This document shows positions 17,896 through 25,682 of a DNA stretch of 44,737 nucleotides, in pieces; positions within the stretch are counted from its first letter, which is position 1; every line of letters starts with the position of its first letter. Location of the stretch: the NCBI GenBank assembly GCA_019118745.1, contig DWYJ01000058.1, positions 1-44,737 on the forward strand. The letters run 5' to 3'. Position numbers and translations under genes: made by a program. The DNA is from Candidatus Desulfovibrio gallistercoris. Its GTDB lineage: Bacteria > Desulfobacterota > Desulfovibrionia > Desulfovibrionales > Desulfovibrionaceae. The notes beneath the pieces are model-generated. The model ran no database searches. It saw nothing but the letters and a program-made list of their open reading frames with translations, and was not told the DNA's origin.

Positions 17896-17907
17896 TCTTC
17901 CCGTCAT
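17707..17907 (-). pseudogene. truncated third copy of the tandem membrane-protein gene
   Basis: A 66-codon ORF whose residues 13-66 match the C-terminal part of the neighbouring 156-residue protein almost residue for residue (LILSVWSEYPSGVHDTF, LPETLL, RSRQRTEV). The N-terminal helices are missing. It starts 6 bases after the GT2 stop and ends with an ATGA overlap into the next gene, so it may still be translated and serve coupling. Most likely it is the remnant of a deleted copy; a functional one-or-two-helix protein cannot be excluded. Confidence 0.65.
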
Positions 17908-17913
17908 GCCCGT

Positions 17914-19083
17914 TCAGCGCCGCATGGCGCGCACGCGGCCACCCTCTCCCACTTCATACCAGATGCCGTGCCAGAGGATGCCCTGGGCCCGGAGCGTCCG
18001 CGCGTAGACCCAGGCGAACATGCCCGCGCTGAGCGCGAAGGACAGCAGCCAGCGCCAGAGGGGCTGCGCACTCCCGGCAAGACCGCGCCAGTGGCCCATG
18101 GCGGCCGCCAGCCCGATCAGATAGAGGAAGGCCACGGCCACGCTGCCCGTGGAGGCCACCCCGGTGAGCCCGCCCAGCAGGGACAGCACGGCCATGAGCG
18201 GCGGCAGGGCCATCACCGCGCAGAACACGCCCAGCAGCCGCCACTGCGACGGCACGCAGAACTTGAGGAAGAGCACCTGCCGGTCCATCCAGGCCCGCCA
18301 GACGTCCAGCCGGTGAGCGGCGGCCTCCGTACGCAGGAGCGCGCCGGGGCAGAGCTTCACCGTCACGCCCCGCGCGGGCAGCACGCCGGCCAGCGAACAA
18401 TCGTCCACCACATTGGCGGCCCAGAGCTCGCCCACCTGATGCACCTCGAAAGCCTGACGGCTGATGCACATGGCCCCGCCCCAGGGCTGGGTGAACTGCC
18501 GCGCCAGCCCCTGCAAATAGCGCATGAGCTGCACGCAGAGGGCATAGGCCATCGTCACCGGGCGATCATCGCGGGGCGTCACCTGATGATAGCCGGTGCT
18601 GAATTCCGCCTCGCCGCGCGCCACCGGAGCCACCAGCCGCCGTACGAAGTCCGGCCCGGCCACATGGGTGCTGTCGCAGAAGACGTAGACCTCCGCCGCC
18701 GTCCCCACGGCCGCCACCCCGGCAAGGCTGTTGTAGTTCTTCTGCCCGCAGCCGTGCGCCTCCCCGGCCACCACATGCCGCAAGGCGGGATAGCGGGCCT
18801 GCAGGCTCTTGATCAGCCGCACCGCGGGGTCCGTCTCCGAGGCGGTCACCACCACGGGCAGCAGGCGCGGATAGTCCTGCTCCAGCAGGGTCTCCAGCGC
18901 TTCCTCCATGCGGGGGTCCTCCCCGGCGGCGGGGATGATGAGCGCGGCGGACGGCCAGTCATCCTCATGGGCCAGGCCGAAGATGGCCGCCTTTTCCTCG
19001 CGGGCCAGACGCTCGCCCACCTGCCCCAGCAAGATCAGCAGGCCGCACTGCAGGGCGGCCAGCAGCAGAAAGATCTCCCACAT
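17914..19083 (-). CDS. membrane-anchored family 2 (GT21-like) glycosyltransferase
   Basis: A 389-residue protein with an N-terminal transmembrane helix, a GT-A catalytic domain (about 45-270) and four C-terminal helices. Motifs: LEQDYPRLLPVVVTASETD, VFCDSTHVAG as the metal-binding region, GGAMCISRQAF, DDCSLAGVL and a basic DRQVLF segment in place of QxxRW. This layout is that of processive or ceramide-glucosyltransferase-like GT2/GT21 enzymes, which transfer sugars from nucleotide donors to lipid or polymer acceptors at the inner membrane. It lies 2 bases after the exported 159-residue protein gene and belongs to the same operon. The acceptor is unknown. Confidence 0.87.
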   Translation of the reverse strand: MWEIFLLLAALQCGLLILLGQVGERLAREEKAAIFGLAHEDDWPSAALIIPAAGEDPRMEEALETLLEQDYPRLLPVVVTASETDPAVRLIKSLQARYPALRHVVAGEAHGCGQKNYNSLAGVAAVGTAAEVYVFCDSTHVAGPDFVRRLVAPVARGEAEFSTGYHQVTPRDDRPVTMAYALCVQLMRYLQGLARQFTQPWGGAMCISRQAFEVHQVGELWAANVVDDCSLAGVLPARGVTVKLCPGALLRTEAAAHRLDVWRAWMDRQVLFLKFCVPSQWRLLGVFCAVMALPPLMAVLSLLGGLTGVASTGSVAVAFLYLIGLAAAMGHWRGLAGSAQPLWRWLLSFALSAGMFAWVYARTLRAQGILWHGIWYEVGEGGRVRAMRR

Positions 19084-19085
19084 AT

Positions 19086-19565
19086 CTACTCCTTGCGCAC
19101 ACGCCAGCCGTCCTCGGGGACAGGGGCGCAGTCTTCCGTCACGGGCACGTCGGGCGTGCGCCGTGCGTCTATGGCGAATGAAAGGCCGTTCTTCAGCCGC
19201 AGGGTGCCGCCGGCCTTGCCGTCATCCATGAGCCTGCCCGTAAAACGATGCCCGGAGGAAGGATGCCGGGCCTCCACCCGGCCATCGCGGACAGTCCCCT
19301 CCAGATGGTACACGTCCACCTGACCGCCACGCGTCCGCAGCAGAGCCGCGCCGCGCAGTTCGCCGCGCGCATTGATGCAGACGGCGGCCCGGAAACGGGA
19401 GGTCAGCACCTCGCCTTCCCACAGTTCCGTCACCTCGCCGGGCACCGGCGGCACGGCCTGCTCTCCGGTCACGCCCTGTCCCGCCCACAGCGTGGACGGC
19501 AGCCAGAGCAGCCCCAGCAGCAGGAGCGTCGCCCCTTTCCCCGCAACGGCGATCCCTCTCAGCAT
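19086..19565 (-). CDS. small exported protein of unknown function
   Basis: A 159-residue protein with a signal peptide (MLRGIAVAGKGATLLLLGLLWLPSTLWAG, cleavage near residue 29). The mature part consists of short beta-strand-like repeats rich in Gly/Arg/Thr (ARGELRGAALLRTRGGQVDVYHLEGTVRDGRVE, given here as a region, about 70-105) and contains two Cys (about 63 and 146) that could form a disulfide. Its start overlaps the stop of the upstream GT4 gene by a few bases, so the two are coupled. No family recognised. A periplasmic accessory to glycan synthesis is the likeliest role. Confidence 0.72.
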   Translation of the reverse strand: MLRGIAVAGKGATLLLLGLLWLPSTLWAGQGVTGEQAVPPVPGEVTELWEGEVLTSRFRAAVCINARGELRGAALLRTRGGQVDVYHLEGTVRDGRVEARHPSSGHRFTGRLMDDGKAGGTLRLKNGLSFAIDARRTPDVPVTEDCAPVPEDGWRVRKE

Positions 19566-20644
19566 GCCGCACTCCTCGCCGCCAGACGCTCGAACAGGGC
19601 TTCATGCGCGGCCACCATGCGCGCAAAGGAGAAATCCCGCACCGCTCGCTCCCGTCCGGCCTGTCCCAGCCTGTCCCCCAGCGCCGGGTCTTCCAGCAGG
19701 CGGCAGATATGCCGCGCCAGGGCCGCATCATCTCCCGGACCGCACAAAAAACCGTTCTCCCCGTCCGTGATCAGCCGGGGGATGCCTCCTACGGCCGTGG
19801 CGCAGAGCGGCAGCCCGCAGGACATGGCCTCCAGCAGCACGTTGGGCTGCCCCTCACGCACGGACGACAAGACAAAAAGACGCGCCTGGGCGTACTCGTC
19901 CCGCACGTCCGGGCGTCCGGGCACGAACTCCACCCGCGCCCCGGCCGGATGCGCGGCGGCCCACTGACGCAGGCGGCTCTCCTCCGGCCCGTCGCCCACC
20001 AGCCGCAGGACGGCGTCGGGATGCCGCTCCAGCACGCGCGCAAAGGCCCGCAACAAGGTCGGATGATCCTTGTCCGCAGCCAGACGCGCCACGCAGAGCA
20101 GCTGCGGCGGACGGCCGGACACCGGCGCGGCGGGCGCACGGAACACCTCCGTATCGACCCCGTTGGGCACATAGCTCAAACGGCCGGCAGGCACGCCAAG
20201 CCCCTGCAGGACATCCCGCAGCGCCTCGGAATTGCAGACGATGTGCTGCGCCAGACGCCAGAGGAAGCGCTCATGCTGCCGTTTGGGCCCGCCGCCGCCG
20301 CGCACCGTGCCCAGCACGGGCAGCCCCAGCGCGCGCCCCCAGAGGCGGCCCCAGATGTTGGGCAGGGCCGTGCAGGGCACGAGGACGTCGGGCCGCAGGC
20401 GGCGCAACGCCGGCCCCACGCGCCCGAAAAAAAACGGGGCCAGGCGGCGGTCCCGCCCCAGATTATGCACCTCGATGCCCGCCTGACGGGCCAGACCGTC
20501 CAGATCCGTCGGGCCGGTGAGGGTCAGCATGACGGGCGCGAAACGGCTGCGGTCCAGCCGCGCGGCAAGTTCGAGCATCTGCCGCTGCGTGCCGCCGAAA
20601 CAGAGATCTTCCATGAGGAAAAGGATTCGCATGACGTGAGCCAT
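19559..20644 (-). CDS. GT4-family glycosyltransferase
   Basis: A 361-residue GT-B glycosyltransferase: N-terminal RILFLMEDLCFGGTQRQMLELAARL with the Gly-rich FGGTQR loop, then PNGVDTEVFR, CVARLAADKDHPTLLRAF, VGDGPEESRLR and the donor-site REGQPNVLLEAMSCGLP (EX7E). Such enzymes transfer a hexose from a nucleotide sugar during LPS, capsule or exopolysaccharide synthesis in the cytoplasm. The start is placed at MAHVMRI; the alternative ATG four codons later is equally plausible, and the 32 codons upstream do not look like this family. First gene of the minus-strand glycan operon, divergent from the deacetylase-like gene. Confidence 0.9.
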   Translation of the reverse strand: MAHVMRILFLMEDLCFGGTQRQMLELAARLDRSRFAPVMLTLTGPTDLDGLARQAGIEVHNLGRDRRLAPFFFGRVGPALRRLRPDVLVPCTALPNIWGRLWGRALGLPVLGTVRGGGGPKRQHERFLWRLAQHIVCNSEALRDVLQGLGVPAGRLSYVPNGVDTEVFRAPAAPVSGRPPQLLCVARLAADKDHPTLLRAFARVLERHPDAVLRLVGDGPEESRLRQWAAAHPAGARVEFVPGRPDVRDEYAQARLFVLSSVREGQPNVLLEAMSCGLPLCATAVGGIPRLITDGENGFLCGPGDDAALARHICRLLEDPALGDRLGQAGRERAVRDFSFARMVAAHEALFERLAARSAAC

Positions 20645-20727
20645 GCGCCATATTCCCGTATTCGGCCTGCTTTGGCAAGGGTCACGGCGGCATTGCCAGC
20701 CGCCCGGAAAAGAACTACAAGCAGGAC

Positions 20728-21756
20728 ATGATCGAACCATCCCCCGCCGCTCCCTCTTTGCCGTCCACCGCGCCGGACGCTGGCCGCAAAGCGCCGCTGC
20801 GCGTCATCGTCAGCCTTGACGTGGAAGAGGAAGGGCTGTTTTCCGGGCAGTATGCCGCCACCAACTGCGGCGTGCGCAATGTGGCGCTGCTGCCGCTGCT
20901 CGCGCCCATCTCCGATGAGCTGGGCTTCCCGCTGACGCTGTTCTGCGCCCATACCGTCTTTGCCGACGCCGCCTGCCGTCGCGTGCTGGAGATCATGCGC
21001 GACCGCCACGGGGCGGAGATCGCCGCCCACCTCCATCACTGGAGCACCCCGCCGCTGGATGAGGCCCCCTCCGCCGGAGGGCCGCCGCCCCGCACGGACA
21101 AGATGCCGCGGGAACTGCTGCGCCGCCGCCTGCAGACCCTCCTTGACGAAGGCGCGCGCTTCAACGGCGCGCCGCTGACGAGCTTCCGCATGGGACGCTG
21201 GGATCTCAAGAAGAGCGTGCGGCCCCTGCTGGCCGAGGCGGGCATCACGCTGGACAGTTCCGTCTGCCCTCTGCGCCGCTTTGCCGGGGGCGCGGATCAT
21301 TTCCTTGCCCCGGCAGACCCCTACTGGGTGGAAGGCCACGGCGGCACGCGCCTGCTGGAAGCGCCCGTCACCCAGATCCCGCTCCTGCGGCCCCTGCCCC
21401 GCCTCTGGCACGGCCTGTCGCCGCAAGGCAGTCTGGACAGCTTCCATTTCTGGGGAGCGTTGAGCGCCAATCCCTTCTGGCACGGGCCGCGGGCCATGCG
21501 CTGGGCCGTCCGCCTGCACCATGCCCGCGGGGGGCGCGTCCTGAGCCTGTTCTGGCATTCTTCGGAGATGCTGCCCGGCGGCTCGCCCCATATGCCCGAC
21601 GAACGGGCGGCGCGCGCCTTTCAGGAACGCATGTTCACCTTTTTCCGCTGGCTGCGTGATACGTTCACGGTCCAGGGCTGCACGGCCGCCGGTCTCCGGG
21701 CCGAGGCGGACAGCCTTTCCTTCCCCTCTCGTCCCGACGGCCCCGGCGACTGGTAG
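20728..21756 (+). CDS. polysaccharide-deacetylase-like protein
   Basis: A 342-residue cytoplasmic-looking protein with the fold pattern of NodB/WalW-type deacetylases: an early strand with acidic residues (VSLDVEEEG, about 27-35), LTLFCAHTVF, EIAAHLHHW (His-containing metal-site region), SFRMGRWDL and a C-terminal SLFWHSSEMLPGGSPH. The classical NodB TFDDG motif is replaced by SLDVEEEG, so activity cannot be taken for granted. It is divergent from the GT4 operon with an 80-base gap, and 40 bases before the EamA gene. Proteins of this type occur in envelope-glycan clusters, which fits here. Confidence 0.75.
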   Translation: MIEPSPAAPSLPSTAPDAGRKAPLRVIVSLDVEEEGLFSGQYAATNCGVRNVALLPLLAPISDELGFPLTLFCAHTVFADAACRRVLEIMRDRHGAEIAAHLHHWSTPPLDEAPSAGGPPPRTDKMPRELLRRRLQTLLDEGARFNGAPLTSFRMGRWDLKKSVRPLLAEAGITLDSSVCPLRRFAGGADHFLAPADPYWVEGHGGTRLLEAPVTQIPLLRPLPRLWHGLSPQGSLDSFHFWGALSANPFWHGPRAMRWAVRLHHARGGRVLSLFWHSSEMLPGGSPHMPDERAARAFQERMFTFFRWLRDTFTVQGCTAAGLRAEADSLSFPSRPDGPGDW

Positions 21757-21798
21757 GCCCTGCCTCCTACCGGGACGCTCCGGCTCCCTTGCTGCACC

Positions 21799-22680
21799 AT
21801 GAATCTCTCGTCCTCTCCCTCTTCGGCAAGCGGCTATCTCTGGATCATCCTCACGGCCTTTTTCTGGTCGCTGGTGGGCGTACTGTCCAAGGTCTGCATG
21901 GCCGGGGGCGTCACGCCGCTGGAGACGGCCTTCTGGCGGGCGGCCTTCGGCCTGATCTTCTTCCTGGGGCACACCCTCGTCACCCGTCAGATAGCCGTGC
22001 CCCCGCGCGCGGCGGCAAGCTTCATCCTTTTCGGCGTCTGGGGCATCGGCGTGTTCTATTCCGTCACCCAGTACGCCATCAAGCTCAGCGGGGCGGCCAT
22101 GTCCGTCATCCTCATGTATACCGCGCCCATCTGGGTGGCCGTCATCTCGCGCTTCCTCTTCGGCGAGACCATCTCCGGCCGCAAGCTGGGCGCCATCGCC
22201 GTGGCCCTGTGCGGTACGGCGCTGGTCTGCTTTTCCGGCGGCAGCCTGCCGGGGCAGCACTCCTGGGTGGGCATCGCCTGCGGCATCATCATCGGCATGA
22301 GCTACGCCTCGCACTACCCCTTCTACCGCTGGTGGCAGGAGCGCTACAGCACGGCCACGATCTACTTTTATTCGCTGGTGGGCGGACTGGCGGCCCTGTA
22401 TCTGGTCTCTCCCGTCCATTTCAGCCACTCCCCGCGCATCTGGCTCTGCCTCGCCCTGCTGGGCGCCTGCACGAGCTATTTCGCCTACCTGTGCTACGGG
22501 CTGGCCCTCAAGCGCATCGGCCTCGTGCGGGCGGCCGTGACCTGCTACCTGGAGCCGGTGCTCAGCACCTTCTGGGTCTGGCTGTTCTGGCAGGAGAGCT
22601 TCACGCTCATGGGCTGGCTGGGCAGCATCCTGGTGCTGGGAGCCGTCCTGCTGCTGTCGCTGGACAAGTCGAAGGACTAA
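21799..22680 (+). CDS. EamA/DMT-superfamily transporter
   Basis: A 293-residue integral membrane protein with ten hydrophobic segments arranged as two EamA repeats. Typical motifs are FWSLVGVLSKVCM and PLETAFWRAAFGLIF in the first half and AVTCYLEPVLSTFWVWLFWQESFTLMGWLGSILVLGAVLLL (region 255-290) in the second. Drug/metabolite transporters of this group export small metabolites or amino-acid derivatives. It is 40 bases after the deacetylase-like gene on the same strand. A link to the glycan cluster (lipid-linked sugar or precursor transport) is possible but not shown. Confidence 0.9.
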   Translation: MNLSSSPSSASGYLWIILTAFFWSLVGVLSKVCMAGGVTPLETAFWRAAFGLIFFLGHTLVTRQIAVPPRAAASFILFGVWGIGVFYSVTQYAIKLSGAAMSVILMYTAPIWVAVISRFLFGETISGRKLGAIAVALCGTALVCFSGGSLPGQHSWVGIACGIIIGMSYASHYPFYRWWQERYSTATIYFYSLVGGLAALYLVSPVHFSHSPRIWLCLALLGACTSYFAYLCYGLALKRIGLVRAAVTCYLEPVLSTFWVWLFWQESFTLMGWLGSILVLGAVLLLSLDKSKD

Positions 22681-22701
22681 CGCCGCCCGCGCAGGCAGCG
22701 C

Positions 22702-22730
22702 TTGACTTTTGTCCTCTTTTCGGAAAATAT
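22702..22730 (+). promoter_or_regulatory. probable promoter of tRNA-Leu
   Basis: TTGACT, a 17-base spacer and AAATAT, about 33 bases before the mature tRNA 5' end. The -35 matches 5 of 6 positions. Confidence 0.5.
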
Positions 22731-22762
22731 GGACAAGTTCGCGCTGTTACGGCGCGGTCCCT

Positions 22763-22849
22763 GCCGGGATGGTGGAATTGGTAAACGCAGCGGACTCAAA
22801 ATCCGCCGGTGGCGACACCTTGCGAGTTCAAGTCTCGCTCCCGGTACCA
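22763..22849 (+). tRNA. tRNA-Leu (anticodon CAA)
   Basis: An 87-base tRNA with CCA encoded. Acceptor stem GCCGGGA/TCCCGGT (first pair G.U), anticodon stem GCGGA/TCCGC with loop CTCAAAA (anticodon CAA), a long type-II variable arm, and T-arm GCGAG-TTCAAGT-CTCGC. The long variable arm supports Leu. It stands alone, between a transporter gene and its own terminator. Confidence 0.95.
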
Positions 22850-22857
22850 GAAAGACA

Positions 22858-22887
22858 GGCGGTTGCGGAAACGCAGCCGCCTTTTTT
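22858..22887 (+). terminator. intrinsic terminator of tRNA-Leu
   Basis: A 10-bp stem GGCGGTTGCG/CGCAGCCGCC (one G.U) with a GAAA tetraloop, then six T, starting 9 bases after the tRNA CCA. Confidence 0.9.
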
Positions 22888-22934
22888 GCCGTCTTCCTTC
22901 CTGCCCGCGCTTCCTGCGGGCCCGCCGGGAAGCC

Positions 22935-24353
22935 TCAGCGCCCCGCCTTGCGCTCCTGCCGGGCCGGACCGACGGAAAGCAGCAGCCACGGCAGTTCATG
23001 CCGGCTGTTGATGCCGGTGCGCCGCAGGATGTTGCGGATATGCGTCTTGAGGGTCGACGGCGAGATGCTGAGGTCGCGGCAAATGTCCGCATCATGCTGC
23101 TTGTGGGCCAGCATGGCGGCAATGAGCGCCTGCTGCGGCGTCAGTCCCAGCCCCCGGAACATCTCCCGGCAGACGTCCAGATCCTCCGGCACGCCGCCTT
23201 CTCCAACGACGGGCTCGCCACTCGGCTGGGGACACGGCCGCGCCTCCTGTCCCGGCAGCCATTTCTGCCAGACTCGCCCCCACAGCCCGCAGCAGACCAA
23301 AGCCAGCACGGCAAACGCCAGAAAAAGCAGGTTGACCGCCGTGCCGTGCGTCAGACAGTGCGCAAGGGCCCCCTGGGTCATCATCCCCAGCAGGATGCCG
23401 CAGAGCAGCAGCCCCCCGCCCCAGCACAGATGGTCCTGCCGCCCCTGCTGCCTGCCCGACAGCAGACACAGCAGCGTCAGGCTCCATACCGCCAGCAGCA
23501 TATGGGAGACGTGCAGGCTTTGCAGGGACAGGGCGGGCGATTCCCTATGGAAGAGCGGCCACGTGGTGTAGGCCACGATGGCAAAGGGCAGCACCGCCAG
23601 CAGCAACGGCCCGTTGCGCCGCGAGAGCAGCAGGGCCAGCGCCGGGGCCGCCACAGCCAGCAGATCCAGCGCCTCCCCCTCCAGCGTGCCTTGCGGCAGA
23701 GGGGAGAAGGTCTCCCACAGGGCAAGATATCCGCCGACGGCGAGCCCGCTGAGCAGGCAGCATGCGGCCGCCGACAGCAGGACGCCACGTTCCGGCAGCG
23801 TGCAGGCCGGGCCGGGCCTGTCCCTGCGAGGCGGATGCAGCCCCGCCAGCAGGGCCGCGCCTGCCAGCACGCAGAGCAGCGCATCTGGGGAGAGCCCCTG
23901 CGCCAGTTCCACGACCAGCGACCCCAGCCAGACGCCGCCGCCTATGCCCGCCGCGCAGGCTGCCGGTTCCGTCCGCTGCCATTGGCGCGCCTGCGAGAGG
24001 AAGGCCAGCGCCAGGCCCAGCCCGGCAAGGGCGCACCAGGGCCAGCCCCCGGCCAGCCGGGCGCCCGCCTGCCAGAAAAACGGCGTCAGCGCGGCGAACA
24101 GGCAGAGGGCGGGCAGCGGACCGCCCCACCGGCCCCCCATGACGCGGGAAACGACCTGCGGCCGACACGCACCCAGGAACAGCAGCGCGGCCGCCCAGGG
24201 CAGCATGCCCGCCAGCGGGCCGCTCTCGCCTGTCCAGAAAAGCTCGGGGCTTTCGACATCCGCATGCAGCAGGAGCCAGAACCAGACGGTCAGAGCTCCG
24301 GCGCGGACGGCAGCCGCAAGATATGGGAAGAGATGCTGTAGGGTAGACTGCAT
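22935..24353 (-). CDS. membrane-bound LuxR-type transcriptional regulator
   Basis: A 472-residue protein with about ten to twelve hydrophobic segments over residues 10-370, a cytoplasmic Pro/Gly-rich linker, and a C-terminal LuxR/FixJ-type helix-turn-helix: LGLTPQQALIAAMLAHKQHDADICRDLSISPSTLKTHIRNILRRTG (about 408-453), with the usual recognition helix STLKTHIRNIL. Membrane-anchored LuxR proteins of this architecture occur in anaerobic gut bacteria beside the transporter or dehydrogenase genes they control. It is divergent from the TRAP operon with a 250-base gap, so regulation of that operon by a membrane-sensed ligand is the natural guess. Confidence 0.87.
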   Translation of the reverse strand: MQSTLQHLFPYLAAAVRAGALTVWFWLLLHADVESPELFWTGESGPLAGMLPWAAALLFLGACRPQVVSRVMGGRWGGPLPALCLFAALTPFFWQAGARLAGGWPWCALAGLGLALAFLSQARQWQRTEPAACAAGIGGGVWLGSLVVELAQGLSPDALLCVLAGAALLAGLHPPRRDRPGPACTLPERGVLLSAAACCLLSGLAVGGYLALWETFSPLPQGTLEGEALDLLAVAAPALALLLSRRNGPLLLAVLPFAIVAYTTWPLFHRESPALSLQSLHVSHMLLAVWSLTLLCLLSGRQQGRQDHLCWGGGLLLCGILLGMMTQGALAHCLTHGTAVNLLFLAFAVLALVCCGLWGRVWQKWLPGQEARPCPQPSGEPVVGEGGVPEDLDVCREMFRGLGLTPQQALIAAMLAHKQHDADICRDLSISPSTLKTHIRNILRRTGINSRHELPWLLLSVGPARQERKAGR

Positions 24354-24603
24354 GGCAGTAAGTTTTTTTATGCATGGTATGCGGACTTTGTCGCTTTTTC
24401 AAGACGCAGTCCCTGGGGGAAAACAGAAAAAATATTTAATTCCAGATAAATAGATAAAGCGTACCTCTTTGGAGTACATCACGGCAGCGGCAGGATGATG
24501 ACGAAACGGCAAAAAATACTTCCCAGACGGATAGCGCTGCCGCCGCGCCTTGTGCATATTTGAACAATCATCCCGGAAGGGAAAAAAAATAAGGAGGAGC
24601 TCC
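24354..24603. promoter_or_regulatory. divergent control region between the LuxR-type regulator and the TRAP operon
   Basis: AT-rich near 24425-24460. It contains the dyad GTACCTC/GGAGTAC at 24461-24477 (imperfect, TTT centre), a candidate operator. No gene is present. An AAGGAGGAG ribosome binding site precedes dctP. Confidence 0.45.
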
Positions 24604-25626
24604 ATGAAAAAGCATCTCATCCCGGCGCTGGCCCTTGCCCTTTTCGTCTTCTGTCAGCCCTGCCTCGGCGGGACGGCGCACGCCGCCTACGACGGACCGA
24701 AGCTCAAGTTCCGCGTGGCCCACACGACGCCGCCCGGCAACCACATCACCCTTGCCTTCGAAAAGTTCAAGGAGCTTGTGGAAGCCAAGAGCGACAAGAA
24801 GATCCGCGTGCAGATCTTTCCCAATGCCATCCTCGGCAGCGACCGCGTCCTGATGGAAGGCGCGCAGAAAGGCAGCCTGGAGATGGCCGTCAGCTCGACG
24901 CCCAACATGGCGAGCTTCTCGCCCCTGTATCAGGTGTTCGACCTGCCCTACATCACGAGCCCTGCCAAGCAGAAGCAGTTCTATGCCGCCATCGACAACG
25001 GTCCCCTTGCCGACTACTTCCACAAGGTGGCCAACGACATCGGCCTTGAGCCCATCATGTATGCCGAATACGGCTACCGCAACTTCGTCAGCATCAAGCG
25101 GCCCATCAACGGCATCTCCGACCTGGCCGGCCTGAAGATGCGCACCACCGACTCCGCCGTCGAGGTGGAAGTGGCCAAGATCCTGAAGATGAACCCCACC
25201 CCGGTGGCCTGGGGCGAGACCTACACCGCCCTCCAGCAGGGCACGGTGGACGGCGAGGGCAATACCTTCCCCCACATGTACGGCGCCAAGCATCATGAAG
25301 TGCTCAAGTACGCCGCGACGACCTACCACAACTACGGCATGCAGGTCATGATGGCCAACAAGGCCTGGTGGGACAAGCTGGACCCCAAGGCCCAGAAGGT
25401 CATCCGCGAAGCGGCCGCCGAGGCGCTGGCCTATCAGCGCGAGGTGCTCTATCCCAAGAATGAGGCCGAAGCGCGCGAAGGCTTCCTCAAGGCCGGCATC
25501 GTCATCACGGAACTGAACGAACAGCAGCTCGACGAGTTCCGCAAGGCGACCCGTCCGGTCTGGGACAAGTTCAAGGATGTGCTGCCCGCCGAACTCGTGC
25601 AGATGGTGCTTGATACCCAGAAGTAG
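24604..25626 (+). CDS. dctP: TRAP transporter periplasmic solute-binding protein (DctP family)
   Basis: A 340-residue exported binding protein. The signal peptide (MKKHLIPALALALFVFCQPCLGGTAHA) is cleaved near residue 27. The mature part has the DctP pattern: FRVAHTTPPGNHITLAFEKFKELVE at the start, IQIFPNAILGSDRVLMEGAQKG (here VQIF), then YGYRNFVSIKRPI, DLAGLKMRTTDS and AWGETYTALQQGTVDGEGN, which includes the carboxylate-binding Arg. It captures an organic acid or related anion in the periplasm for the DctQM permease encoded next. The start is set by AAGGAGGAG 6 bases upstream. The ligand cannot be read off with confidence. Confidence 0.93.
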   Translation: MKKHLIPALALALFVFCQPCLGGTAHAAYDGPKLKFRVAHTTPPGNHITLAFEKFKELVEAKSDKKIRVQIFPNAILGSDRVLMEGAQKGSLEMAVSSTPNMASFSPLYQVFDLPYITSPAKQKQFYAAIDNGPLADYFHKVANDIGLEPIMYAEYGYRNFVSIKRPINGISDLAGLKMRTTDSAVEVEVAKILKMNPTPVAWGETYTALQQGTVDGEGNTFPHMYGAKHHEVLKYAATTYHNYGMQVMMANKAWWDKLDPKAQKVIREAAAEALAYQREVLYPKNEAEAREGFLKAGIVITELNEQQLDEFRKATRPVWDKFKDVLPAELVQMVLDTQK

Positions 25627-25633
25627 ACCTTCC

Positions 25634-25659
25634 GGCGCCGCCCGTTCGCGGGCGGCGCC
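25634..25659 (+). promoter_or_regulatory. intercistronic hairpin between dctP and dctQM
   Basis: A perfect 11-bp stem GGCGCCGCCCG/CGGGCGGCGCC with a TTCG loop, directly after the dctP stop and without a T-run. Such hairpins protect the 3' end of the binding-protein message and let it accumulate above the permease message. Confidence 0.7.
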
Positions 25660-25682
25660 CCGCAACGCCACAAGGAGCGCCC

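Noticed and set aside
20641..20740. N-terminal extension of the GT4 enzyme (32 extra codons)
   Set aside because: The extension is Cys/Arg/Pro-rich, overlaps the divergent gene and precedes the normal start of the family.
22763..22849. tRNA-Leu as the attachment site of an integrated element
   Set aside because: No integrase gene or duplicated tRNA 3' end is seen in the window.
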